Assembly (NCBI GenBank): GCA_030592465.1
Contig: JAUVJB010000084.1
Span: 1-11,560 of the forward strand
DNA from: Bacteroidota bacterium
Lineage (GTDB): Bacteria > Bacteroidota > Bacteroidia > Bacteroidales > B39-G9
Direction: 5' to 3'
DNA: 11,560 nt
Part shown: piece after piece, positions 5,788 through 11,560 of the stretch
How the letters are laid out: every line of letters starts with the position of its first letter
Numbering within the stretch: position 1 is the first letter of the stretch
Notes under the pieces: generated by a model
Databases searched by the model: none
Seen by the model: only the letters and a program-made list of their open reading frames with translations
What the model was told of the DNA's origin: nothing
Translations under genes and position numbers: made by a program

Positions 5788-6455
5788 TATACCCAAGTTA
5801 AATATTTATCACTATAAGAGCCGTTACCATGTACTATAGCAGGCTTACTTCCATCTCTCCAGAAAAATTCTTTATCCTTTTTAACGATATTACCTTTGTC
5901 AATATTAGCGTAAAGAGTTCCAAATAACGATTTGCAGTCCTTATGATTTTGCCCTTGCAACCAAACATTGAACAATGGCTGGTTTAACTGTCCTTTGTAT
6001 TGCTTAACTTTTTCTTTGTAAAACTCTATCAAAGATACAAAAAATTTGCCTTTCATTGCAAAAGTTCCCGAACAAAATACAGTTTTATTTAATAATTGTT
6101 GAAATTCTTTTTGTTTTAAAATCTCTGTATAGTAGGTATTTTCACGCCATAATTCACCCTCTGAACTAACAAGTATGTCGGCATCAAATTTATTCAAGTC
6201 AGGTATATCCGCTTGAAAAATCACATCGTACATATCCGTGAATATATACCAACGGTCAAGGTCGGGAAAATTAAACTCAAAATATTTATTGATGTGTCCC
6301 GGGTAACTTTTATTAATTTTTATATGAGAATTTGGAATATGTGGAGTAAAACTTGTTATCTGCAAATCGGCACTCTTTACATATTTTAAACAAGAATTTA
6401 TATATCTGTCAATACGTCTGTCATATCCTGCTGAACATATTATTAATGGTCTCAT
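5787..6455 (-). CDS. Glycosyltransferase-like protein (GT-A fold, TDMYD motif)
   Basis: The 222-residue protein lacks the usual GT2 opening but carries a GT-A-style core: WYIFTDMYDVIFQ (69-81), where D74 and D77 form a metal-binding site as in glycosyltransferases related to GT8/GT25 and the lysyl-hydroxylase glycosyltransferase domain. FCSGTFAMKG (127-136) resembles the stretch after the acceptor pocket, NQPLFN (158-163) the usual 'DQ' region, and IVHGNGS (207-213) the C-terminal metal-binding His loop. The order of these motifs strongly suggests nucleotide-sugar transfer. No signal or membrane segment is seen. It follows the DUF1360-like membrane gene by about 40 bases and is coupled to the 39-residue ORF downstream. 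The exact family, donor and acceptor cannot be named; hydroxylysine or hydroxyl side chains of proteins are one possibility given the relatives. Confidence 0.7.
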   Translation of the reverse strand: MRPLIICSAGYDRRIDRYINSCLKYVKSADLQITSFTPHIPNSHIKINKSYPGHINKYFEFNFPDLDRWYIFTDMYDVIFQADIPDLNKFDADILVSSEGELWRENTYYTEILKQKEFQQLLNKTVFCSGTFAMKGKFFVSLIEFYKEKVKQYKGQLNQPLFNVWLQGQNHKDCKSLFGTLYANIDKGNIVKKDKEFFWRDGSKPAIVHGNGSYSDKYLTWV

Positions 6456-6495
6456 TTTATTTTTTTCATTGAAAACTTTTGTTATTTTTTATAAA

Positions 6496-6777
6496 TCAGT
6501 CATATTTATTCATCAAAGGTTTAATTACCAAATATACAATATAACTCAATATACTACAAGAAAATCCATAATTTAATAGTTCTAATTCTAATTGTTGTAC
6601 CTCAACAAATCCCACAATCATTCCTGCCCAAAATCCGAAACACATCGGACATTGAAATAAATACCATTTCTGCAACCATTTAAAGAGATGTGATTGAGTT
6701 ACAATAAAAGTTAGCCCTATTCCTGACAAAATAGTTAGCATCCAGTTTTGCACCTCGCAACTGCCGGTAGCATCCAT
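6496..6777 (-). CDS. DUF1360-like small membrane protein with CxxCxGFWxG motif
   Basis: The 93-residue protein has two to three predicted membrane segments (about 13-27, 45-60 and 70-86). It carries the hallmark CPMCFGFWAG (43-52), a CxxC followed by GFW typical of DUF1360 proteins. The biochemical role of this family is unknown. The CxxC could be redox-active or bind metal. The ATG at 6775-6777 gives residues MDATGSCEVQNW before the first hydrophobic stretch; the Met at residue 13 (6741) is an alternative start and would leave a more usual N-terminus. The upstream 27-bp repeat ends one base before this ATG region and carries its own ATG (6803), which opens a 22-codon frame overlapping this gene. 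A membrane partner for cytoplasmic glycosyltransferases is a reasonable but unproven role. Confidence 0.7.
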   Translation of the reverse strand: MDATGSCEVQNWMLTILSGIGLTFIVTQSHLFKWLQKWYLFQCPMCFGFWAGMIVGFVEVQQLELELLNYGFSCSILSYIVYLVIKPLMNKYD

Positions 6778-6778
6778 T

Positions 6779-6805
6779 TTGTTATTGTTTTATGTTTTAG
6801 CATTT
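6779..6805. repeat. 27-bp exact direct repeat, copy 2
   Basis: These 27 bases are identical to 5657-5683. Here the copy lies between the stop of the CgeB-like gene (6804-6806) and the ATG of the DUF1360-like gene (6777). On the minus strand its ATG at 6801-6803 again starts MLKHKTIT, but the frame continues for only 22 codons, ending at 6735. The copy thus looks like a transplanted start region, or a conserved leader whose function does not depend on the encoded peptide. Confidence 0.9.
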
Positions 6806-7652
6806 AAAACTCCCCCTGCTCATTAGTTTTTATCATTTCAATTAACGAATTTATCCGATGTTTTAAGCAATGACTATCCTTTATAAAATTCTGACTATCG
6901 TCTAAATAAAAACCGTAATTCTTAGTATCTAAAAGAAAATCTATATGTTTTTTTAATATTTCAAAATCTTTATAAACAGTTACAAAATTTGATAAATTTT
7001 TAATCTTTAGCATATCTGAAACGACATCGGTAATTAAATGACTTCCATAACCCAATGCCTCAAATACCCTAAAATTCAAATCGTCCCGTAATGAATGATT
7101 AAAACTTATTTTAGAATTATTCATTATTGAGGACATATTTTTATAGTCAGTTACACAATGAAATTGGTCTCCATATTCTTTTTTAAGAAAATCCAAGTAC
7201 TTTCTTCTTTCCTCGAAAAAATGAGGCTTAAAATTACCAACAAAACTAATATCATATTTTTTTTCTTTTTTAATGGGTAATATTTGAGCAGGAAAATATA
7301 AAGGTAGCCACTTAACTGGAATATCTATTTGCTCTTGAAGTTTCGAAACATGGTTACTTATTGCACAAAATACAAAGTCAAAATAACGTGAATATCTTAC
7401 ATATCTCTCAAAATTCATGTGAGTATCAATAGCCCAAAATACTTTTTTATATTCAGGTAAAGCTAAATAGAGTTTGTCATAAAAGGCTTTGCTATCGTTA
7501 AATTCACGCTCTATGATATAATCGGGGTTAAACTCTTTAATTTTTTTAACTGCTTGAACCAATCCACATTTATCAATTTCATCAATATCGGTTATATAAA
7601 CATTAGGGTCAATATTAATATTTCTTTCATAAGATAAATATACTATTTTCAT
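6804..7652 (-). CDS. CgeB/YkvP-like glycosyltransferase (GT-B fold, Glyco_trans_1_2 type)
   Basis: The 282-residue protein has the C-terminal nucleotide-sugar domain of the spore-protein CgeB/YkvP family: KYDISFVGNFKPH (132-144) opens the second Rossmann domain. SKISFNHSLRDDLNFRVFEALGYGS (180-204) holds the Glu-containing loop that contacts the donor phosphates, followed by LITD (206-209). The N-terminal domain is shortened; IIEREF (46-51) and VFWAIDTHMN (71-80) probably form the acceptor face. At under 300 residues it is smaller than most GT-B enzymes (350-400) but similar to compact family members. No membrane segment is seen. It is the first gene of the glycosylation cassette, following the 126-bp structured element, and its stop abuts the 27-bp repeat. 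Sugar and acceptor are unknown. Confidence 0.82.
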   Translation of the reverse strand: MKIVYLSYERNINIDPNVYITDIDEIDKCGLVQAVKKIKEFNPDYIIEREFNDSKAFYDKLYLALPEYKKVFWAIDTHMNFERYVRYSRYFDFVFCAISNHVSKLQEQIDIPVKWLPLYFPAQILPIKKEKKYDISFVGNFKPHFFEERRKYLDFLKKEYGDQFHCVTDYKNMSSIMNNSKISFNHSLRDDLNFRVFEALGYGSHLITDVVSDMLKIKNLSNFVTVYKDFEILKKHIDFLLDTKNYGFYLDDSQNFIKDSHCLKHRINSLIEMIKTNEQGEF

Positions 7653-7688
7653 GCTTTTTATTTTAAAAGGGTCCTATATAATTTTATA

Positions 7689-7814
7689 AAAAAGTGGTGT
7701 AGGCGTTGCTACTGGACGCCTTGTTTTTAACCTTCACCGAATTCTCAATTATAAATAATTGTACGCAACGACAAACTCCCTGACCCTTTGCAGCAAAGAG
7801 GTTCACCACTTTTT
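7689..7814. ncRNA. 126-bp structured element with 11-bp perfect terminal inverted repeats (putative RNA or MITE-like unit)
   Basis: AAAAAGTGGTG (7689-7699) and CACCACTTTTT (7804-7814) are perfect inverted repeats. Inside, AACCT (7729-7733) pairs with AGGTT (7799-7803), directly stacked on the outer stem. Three local hairpins follow: GGCGT/ACGCC (7702-7706, 7716-7720), CAATTA/TAATTG (7746-7751, 7756-7761) and CTTTG/CAAAG (7786-7790, 7794-7798). CGTTGC (7704-7709) can also pair with GCAACG (7765-7770), competing with the first hairpin or forming a long-range contact. The region is much richer in G+C than its flanks and encodes no convincing protein. On the minus strand it ends in a T-run, so it could terminate or attenuate between the lipoprotein gene and the cassette. 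TAATTTTA occurs near both ends (7679-7686, 7814-7821), loosely like a target duplication. A weak TTTG-20-TAATTGAG promoter-like pair lies within it (7744-7775). No known RNA family is recognised. Confidence 0.65.
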
Positions 7815-7818
7815 AATT

Positions 7819-8355
7819 TTAATAATAATAATCCTTTTCTCTATTCATACAAAAATTTAATTCAAAATCAATATTAAAACTATCATTATACAGGCTTCCC
7901 GAAACTACCCCCTCTATCATATCCCACACCTTGCCATATTTTGTAATTTCACCTGTCATATTGCCATCTATAAAGCCGGTTTCATTATAAACATCGGGAA
8001 GAAATGTATAAAAATAATTAAAAAAACCTTCATCACAACTATCGTATTCAAAAGTACATTCAAATACTCCTATTGTATCAATAGGCATATAACATTGAAT
8101 TCTATGAGACATATAATCACCAATATCTAATTTTAATATTGTAAAATTATTAACTGCATCTTTATAAATATCATCAAAGGTGCTGAATGTGTAAACAATT
8201 GTATCTGTTATATCTCCACTTATAATCAATGTAGCCTTTTCTTCCTTATTATTATATTGAGGGATATCAGGTATTTTTTTTATAGCTGGCATAATAGTAT
8301 CTTTTTTACAACCCAATATAAAAATTAGGCTTAATATAATTATTAATTTTTTCAT
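7819..8355 (-). CDS. Phage-borne lipoprotein of unknown function
   Basis: The 178-residue protein begins with a lipoprotein signal peptide: two lysines, a hydrophobic core (LIIILSLIFI) and the lipobox LGC with Cys16. The mature protein starts CKKD, a charged start reminiscent of the Bacteroidetes surface-export signal, so it may be shown on the outer face of the outer membrane. The rest is rich in beta-strand-like alternation, acidic, and contains a few extra cysteines. I recognise no domain. It is coupled to the ribbon-helix-helix regulator by an ATGA overlap. Together they sit between a terminator and the structured element, in their own promoter unit. That layout resembles phage morons expressed in the host, where a surface lipoprotein often blocks superinfection by masking or inactivating a receptor. 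This role is inferred from context only. Confidence 0.75.
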   Translation of the reverse strand: MKKLIIILSLIFILGCKKDTIMPAIKKIPDIPQYNNKEEKATLIISGDITDTIVYTFSTFDDIYKDAVNNFTILKLDIGDYMSHRIQCYMPIDTIGVFECTFEYDSCDEGFFNYFYTFLPDVYNETGFIDGNMTGEITKYGKVWDMIEGVVSGSLYNDSFNIDFELNFCMNREKDYYY

Positions 8356-8519
8356 AGTTTTTTATTTAATTTAATTAATTTATCATTAGTAAATTCTTCT
8401 AATATAAATTCAATGTAATATTTTAATTTTAAAGGCGGGGTATATTTAGCAGCTCTTTCTTCTAAAGCCTTTTTGACCTTTGGCTTTAAATCAATATTCT
8501 TTCTTAACTTTTTACTCAT
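8352..8519 (-). CDS. Small ribbon-helix-helix DNA-binding regulator
   Basis: The 55-residue product, read from the ATG at 8517-8519, starts MSKKLRKNIDLKPKVKKALE. The short beta-strand-like segment (RKNIDL) followed by two helices (KVKKALEERAAKY and LKYYIEFILEEFTND) is the pattern of Arc/MetJ/CopG-type repressors, which bind DNA as dimers through a paired beta strand. An upstream ATG at 8549 would add ten residues (MYICIFKLKF), but it lies upstream of the expected transcription start of the promoter at 8539-8570, so the shorter start is preferred. Immediately upstream is a perfect palindrome with extra half-sites that overlaps that promoter, the classic arrangement for autorepression. It is coupled to the lipoprotein gene. 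A toxin-antitoxin role was considered, but the partner is a lipoprotein, not a toxin. Confidence 0.7.
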   Translation of the reverse strand: MSKKLRKNIDLKPKVKKALEERAAKYTPPLKLKYYIEFILEEFTNDKLIKLNKKL

Positions 8520-8535
8520 AAACTTTAATTTAAAA

Positions 8536-8570
8536 ATACAAATATACAAAGTGTATATTTAATATACAAA
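8536..8570 (-). promoter_or_regulatory. Bacteroidetes-type promoter overlapped by a palindromic operator
   Basis: On the minus strand TTTG (8567-8570) is followed, 20 bases later, by TATATTTG (8539-8546), a full match to the Bacteroidetes -33 (TTTG) and -7 (TAnnTTTG) elements at the right spacing. The start codon of the ribbon-helix-helix gene lies about 20 bases beyond. Over the promoter sits AAATATACA (8540-8548), AAG, TGTATATTT (8552-8560), a perfect 9-bp inverted repeat. Two more ATACAAA half-sites occur at 8536-8542 and 8564-8570. A regulator bound here would block the polymerase, so autorepression of the regulator and lipoprotein genes is the likely logic. Confidence 0.75.
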
Positions 8571-8603
8571 TATTTTTAATGTTTTTATTTTATTTTAAAG
8601 CAT

Positions 8604-8631
8604 AAAAAAAGCCTCTGAAAATTCAGAGGCT
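8604..8631 (-). terminator. Intrinsic terminator of the capsid operon
   Basis: AGCCTCTGAA (8610-8619) and TTCAGAGGCT (8622-8631) form a 10-bp stem with a two-base centre (in practice about a 4-6 base loop). On the minus strand it is followed by a run of T (8604-8609). It lies about 45 bases after the capsid stop codon and before the regulator promoter, so it separates structural and accessory transcription. Confidence 0.9.
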
Positions 8632-8677
8632 CTTTTGACAAACAAAAAAACCGAGCAAAAGTTTTAATTATCTGATT

Positions 8678-9730
8678 TTAAGAATTTAATAGCCCATACT
8701 TGAATATTGGAGTTTCATTTGCTGTTGATAGTGGTGCTTTGGTAACTGCAAAGGTTAAACTTAATTCGTGTGTTTCAACTAAATCTTGTTTACTTCCACC
8801 ATCTGCGGTTGTGTCAGAACATGCGGTTTTCTTAAATAATTGCATGTCTAACCCCGGATATACTAAAGATTGGTAAGTACCCCATTCGCTATCACCTTCT
8901 TTTCTGCCATCACGATTAAGCTGTGATGTCCAATCAAGAATAGCTACCCCATGAACAGGAATTAAATAATGCAAATGACCATAATATCCACTTGGCAGAA
9001 TTGCGTCACTTGTATAACTATCAAACCCTTTAAATTGAAATTCTGTATTAGCAGAATTAGCAGCTCCCTGAGCTTGATAGTAGGCTTGCTCTGCAGTCCA
9101 TTGTGAATCGTGAATTTCCATTATCTGACCCTTATACTTATTTGTTTTCATGTCAGCACGTGCTAAATTATAAAAACGATTCATATTTGCGTTAGCAACT
9201 TGAACAATATCAACGCCTCCGCCAACCCATGTGTTTCTTGAATTAACAGTATTTAAGGCATTAACACCTGTACGGTTGGCTTCACAATAAGCCATTAAAT
9301 AAGTTTCAACATCATCTAATATAGATATCTCTGCGTTATAAAAATCATTTGCAGTGGCTTTTAAACGAGCTACTTCATTATTATAGAAGCGCTTATGTTG
9401 AACCTCAACATTTGCAGTATAAGTAATCCATGTCAAATCAACCATCCCGCTACCTGATGATGTCCCAGAAGGATTACAACTTAAAGACGTACCAATTGGA
9501 AATGTCTTATTTTTCATATATATTGCAGAAGTTGTTTGTAAGGCAGACTTCCTTATCTGGTCAAGATTAGGAATAGTAAAATCACGCCTAAACATAAAAG
9601 CATCCATAGCTCCATACATTTGATGACGTAACTCAAAGGCATTTGCTTCATCTTTAATAAATGCCCTAACCGATTGAAGATTTGTACTTGAATATGGATT
9701 TGCAGACAATAACAAATGATTTTTTGCCAT
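8678..9730 (-). CDS. Probable phage major capsid (coat) protein
   Basis: The 350-residue protein, from the ATG at 9728-9730, starts MAKNHLLLSANPYSSTNLQS. It has a helical N-terminal third (FIKDEANAFELRHQMYGAMD), then a mixed alpha/beta body with Ser/Gly-rich loops (SCNPSGTSSGSG) and aromatic strands such as PSGYYGHLHYLIPVHGVAIL. Size, composition and position directly after a coiled-coil scaffold gene and before a strong terminator match a major capsid protein of the HK97-fold type. The identification rests mainly on this context and general pattern, not on a short diagnostic motif. An in-frame ATG at 9796 would add 22 residues that include a hydrophobic run (ILWIWFGFLI) ill-suited to a capsid N-terminus, so the internal start is favoured. 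No protease domain is fused to it. Confidence 0.75.
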   Translation of the reverse strand: MAKNHLLLSANPYSSTNLQSVRAFIKDEANAFELRHQMYGAMDAFMFRRDFTIPNLDQIRKSALQTTSAIYMKNKTFPIGTSLSCNPSGTSSGSGMVDLTWITYTANVEVQHKRFYNNEVARLKATANDFYNAEISILDDVETYLMAYCEANRTGVNALNTVNSRNTWVGGGVDIVQVANANMNRFYNLARADMKTNKYKGQIMEIHDSQWTAEQAYYQAQGAANSANTEFQFKGFDSYTSDAILPSGYYGHLHYLIPVHGVAILDWTSQLNRDGRKEGDSEWGTYQSLVYPGLDMQLFKKTACSDTTADGGSKQDLVETHELSLTFAVTKAPLSTANETPIFKYGLLNS

Positions 9731-9920
9731 GAAGTTTTCAATCAAGAAACCAAACCATATCCATAATATTCTAAATTCTAATTTTATTTTTTTCATTTTA
9801 ATTAAGTTTTAAGTTAATAATAAATTAATTTCTCATTATATAATGAGTAACACTACCTTGATGTATCACTTGTTTTTTTAACGAGAAATCACTAAACTCA
9901 AAACTTAACCCTTTAATAAT
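9731..9920 (-). promoter_or_regulatory. Structured leader between scaffold and capsid genes
   Basis: This roughly 190-base spacer precedes the capsid gene, counted from its preferred start. CTCATTATATAATGAG (9832-9847) is a perfect palindrome. Further out, ATTTCTC (9829-9835) can pair with GAGAAAT (9883-9889), enclosing the region around the T-run at 9872-9878. The two stems share bases, so they would be alternatives. No good TAnnTTTG promoter is seen; the nearest candidate has the wrong internal spacing. A leader that boosts or stabilises capsid mRNA is a reasonable guess, or simply a processing site. Confidence 0.4.
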
Positions 9921-10916
9921 CTACTTTATTTCAGGATTCTTTTTTACAACTTCTTGATAAAGAGCGTCAGCATCTTTAGAATTTGGCTGTATATTTTTAT
10001 CATTACAATAATTATGGAAATCTTCCATAGTCTTTATTCCACTTGTTCCAGAAAAACCTCCAGTTGAACTTCCTCCACCTCTGCCACCTTTATTTTCGGG
10101 TTCAAGTTTTACATAATTTTCTTTTGCAAAACTCAACATTATCTCGTCTGCCGTGAGTGGGTTTTTTATTCCATCAACCATTTTTTCTTTTGTTTCTTTA
10201 TTAATTAATACAGGAGCTCCATTCTCATCATATTCTGTATCAAAAGAATTTTTAAAGAGATGTACTAAATTAGCTTTTTGTTTTGATAAATATTTTTGCT
10301 TGTCATCTTCACCTTCGATATGTTCGGTATCAAAAGGAATAGAACTTGCTGCTTTATTATAAAAAGAATCTTTCTTCCGGTTTGTATCCGCAATATCCCT
10401 ATCCTTTATTTGTTTGTCAAAATCTTCCTTCTGATCCTTCAGGTTTACCTTTAAATCGTCTCTGTCTTTAATATAACCATCCATTTTTTCTTGCAATTCT
10501 TTAACAACTTCACTCTCACCTCCATCTATCTGTTTTTGTAATGCTTCAATTTTACTTTCATATCCCTTGTCAAGTTTTTTTGTAGCAGCATCAAAAAACT
10601 GTGTCCAAGTAGTATTTTCATAATCAAAGCCATGTTTTTCAAATTTACTATAATCAGCGAAAATCTTATGAATTTCATTTAAGGATTTCATTGTCATTTC
10701 TCTCTCTGCTACCTTACCTTCCTCATACTTTGTTTTCCCGACATCGTTTTCGATATTTTCTTCAAACTCTTTTTTTTGTTCATCTGTCAAGAAGTGTTTT
10801 ACTTCTGATTTAATTTCAAAATCGACTTCATTTTTGTCGGTTACTGCTTTTTCAAATCCATCTAAATCTATTTGTAATTTAGTGGCAATTGCTTCTATAA
10901 CACTTTTTTTAATCAT
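9921..10916 (-). CDS. Scaffold-like coiled-coil head assembly protein
   Basis: The 331-residue protein is highly charged and mostly helical. A long Lys/Glu/Asp-rich segment (about 115-185) has heptad-like character (KIEALQKQI, VVKELQEKM, DLKVNLKDQ) and is probably a coiled coil. A glycine/serine-rich linker (277-293, GGRGGGSSTGG) separates it from a small C-terminal helical domain (about 294-331, IKTMEDFHNYCND...). This architecture is typical of phage scaffolding proteins that guide coat assembly and then leave or are degraded. The gene immediately precedes the capsid gene, which is the usual order. It resembles the general GP20-like scaffold layout, but no single diagnostic motif was identified. 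The linker plus C-terminal domain may bind the coat protein. Confidence 0.75.
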   Translation of the reverse strand: MIKKSVIEAIATKLQIDLDGFEKAVTDKNEVDFEIKSEVKHFLTDEQKKEFEENIENDVGKTKYEEGKVAEREMTMKSLNEIHKIFADYSKFEKHGFDYENTTWTQFFDAATKKLDKGYESKIEALQKQIDGGESEVVKELQEKMDGYIKDRDDLKVNLKDQKEDFDKQIKDRDIADTNRKKDSFYNKAASSIPFDTEHIEGEDDKQKYLSKQKANLVHLFKNSFDTEYDENGAPVLINKETKEKMVDGIKNPLTADEIMLSFAKENYVKLEPENKGGRGGGSSTGGFSGTSGIKTMEDFHNYCNDKNIQPNSKDADALYQEVVKKNPEIK

Positions 10917-10971
10917 TTTACTTTGATTTACGTAATTACTTTGGCTCTTTTATCGGCAGCCTAAACTCTCC

Positions 10972-11364
10972 TTATGATAATTCTTTAATTTGTTCCTTTG
11001 CTAATTTTACAATTGTTTTTCTTGGGTCGTTCAAAAATAGTTTAAGTTCATCAATTGTAAAACCTTCGAGATTTTCAGTAAATATTTTTACCGACCTTCC
11101 CTTTTTCTCCAATGCTTTAGGCATTTCAGGCTGATCTTGAATGCCTACATGTTTTGGCACGGGAGGAATAATTTTTACATCAACATCCACAGCCTTGCCT
11201 TTAGGAATTTCATCATGATATTTAATAAACTTAAATTTTGGGTCATTGAATTTCTTGATTTGCTCCCAATGTTGTTCTGTAAAATGTTTAGGAATTGGAT
11301 TTCCTTTTTCATCCAATCTTAACGAACCGTTATTATTCAGCACGTGTGCTATTACTGTCCTCAT
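10972..11364 (-). CDS. Hypothetical phage structural-region protein
   Basis: The 130-residue protein starts MRTVIAHVLNNNGSLRLDEK. The first third is a small beta-rich stretch with an 'EKGNPIPKHFTEQHW' segment. The middle is proline-rich and basic (VKIIPPVPKH, DQPEMPKALEKKG). The last 35 residues form a helical region (FTIDELKLFLNDP, TIVKLAKEQI) like the helix-extension-helix repeats at the ends of phage head and tail adaptor proteins. It lies between an incoming gene, which it overlaps by 32 bases, and the scaffold gene. Such small genes between portal and scaffold are common in phages of this type. I do not recognise the family. Confidence 0.6.
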   Translation of the reverse strand: MRTVIAHVLNNNGSLRLDEKGNPIPKHFTEQHWEQIKKFNDPKFKFIKYHDEIPKGKAVDVDVKIIPPVPKHVGIQDQPEMPKALEKKGRSVKIFTENLEGFTIDELKLFLNDPRKTIVKLAKEQIKELS

Positions 11365-11560
11365 AATTTATTTGTTTTTGGTTAATATATTCAATTAATT
11401 TTTTATTTATTTTTTCATCAGTAGACATTATAATAGGCTCTACCTCTCTTTCATAACGCTTTATTAATTCATCAAAATAAAGTTTTATATAAAAATCTTG
11501 CCCCGAAATACCCAAATCTTTTAATTCTTTAATCGTTTGATGCAAAAATGGTTCAATACC
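11333..11560 (-). CDS. C-terminal fragment of a gene entering from the right edge (possibly portal)
   Basis: The frame is open to the right edge: upstream of a TTG at 11543-11545 it continues with GIEPF, so the gene almost certainly begins outside the window and the visible 75 residues are its end. The sequence is helical and charged (TIKELKDLGISGQDF, YFDELIKRYEREVEP, INKKLIEYINQKQ). The stop overlaps the next gene by 32 bases. Portal proteins often end with such a helical tail and stand two genes before the scaffold, so portal is the first guess, but no portal motif is visible here. It could equally be another head or adaptor protein. Confidence 0.6.
   Translation of the reverse strand, partial: GIEPFLHQTIKELKDLGISGQDFYIKLYFDELIKRYEREVEPIIMSTDEKINKKLIEYINQKQINYEDSNSTRAE

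Noticed and set aside
7689..7814. Diversity-generating retroelement template or CRISPR-like repeat
   Set aside because: No reverse transcriptase, no second copy of the segment and no regular repeat-spacer pattern occur in the window.
8352..8519. Toxin-antitoxin antitoxin
   Set aside because: The coupled partner has a clear lipoprotein signal peptide and no toxin features, so a regulator-plus-moron reading is better.
8520..8549. Ten-residue N-terminal extension of the ribbon-helix-helix protein from an ATG at 8549
   Set aside because: The ATG lies between the promoter elements and inside the operator, so it would not be in the transcript; the ATG at 8519 gives a normal protein of this fold.
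9553..9741. 62-codon minus-strand frame inside the capsid gene
   Set aside because: It is an alternative frame fully within the 5' part of the capsid gene, with no independent start signal.
10153..10362. Plus-strand frames opposite the scaffold gene (10153-10362) and the 130-residue gene (11137-11322)
   Set aside because: They are antisense shadows of lysine/glutamate-rich genes and show only Phe/Ser/Leu-rich sequence.

Overview
The window looks like part of a phage or prophage of a Bacteroidetes host. The reasons are its very AT-rich sequence, the absence of Shine-Dalgarno sequences before almost all starts, one well-placed Bacteroidetes-type promoter (TTTG, 20 bp, TATATTTG), a lipoprotein signal with lysines and an aspartate right after the cysteine, and a scaffold/major-capsid gene pair. 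Every supported gene lies on the minus strand, so transcription runs from high to low coordinates. A lytic phage, a prophage and a metagenomic contig cannot be told apart from this sequence alone.

Morphogenesis block (11560 to about 8600): the C-terminal end of a gene that enters from the right edge, a 130-residue unknown protein, a coiled-coil scaffold-like protein of 331 residues, a structured leader, and the probable major capsid protein. A strong intrinsic terminator (8604-8631) closes the block.

Regulated moron-like pair (8575 to 7819): a promoter overlapped by a perfect 9+9 bp palindrome and extra half-sites, a 55-residue ribbon-helix-helix regulator, and a lipoprotein gene coupled to it through an ATGA overlap. 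A 126-bp element with 11-bp perfect terminal inverted repeats and several nested stems (7689-7814) follows.

Surface-chemistry cassette (7652 to 639): a CgeB-like glycosyltransferase, a DUF1360-like membrane protein, a DxxD-type glycosyltransferase, two very small ORFs, a GT2 enzyme, a 27-residue membrane peptide, a DUF579-like polysaccharide O-methyltransferase, a ClpP-fold protein, an ATP-grasp-like protein, an unmistakable aspartate 1-decarboxylase (PanD), a sulfotransferase-like protein, and a tandem GT2 enzyme. Most junctions overlap by 1-4 nt or are very short, so this reads as one co-expressed operon. There is no sugar-nucleotide synthesis gene, flippase or polymerase. I infer that host-made donors are used to glycosylate, methylate and perhaps sulfate a cytoplasmic acceptor, possibly the virion itself. 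PanD next to an ATP-grasp-like protein raises the possibility that beta-alanine is made and ligated to something.

The left end (about 101-638) has no convincing gene. It holds a long terminator-like hairpin (454-530) and further possible stems. A low-confidence partial membrane-protein ORF runs off the left edge.
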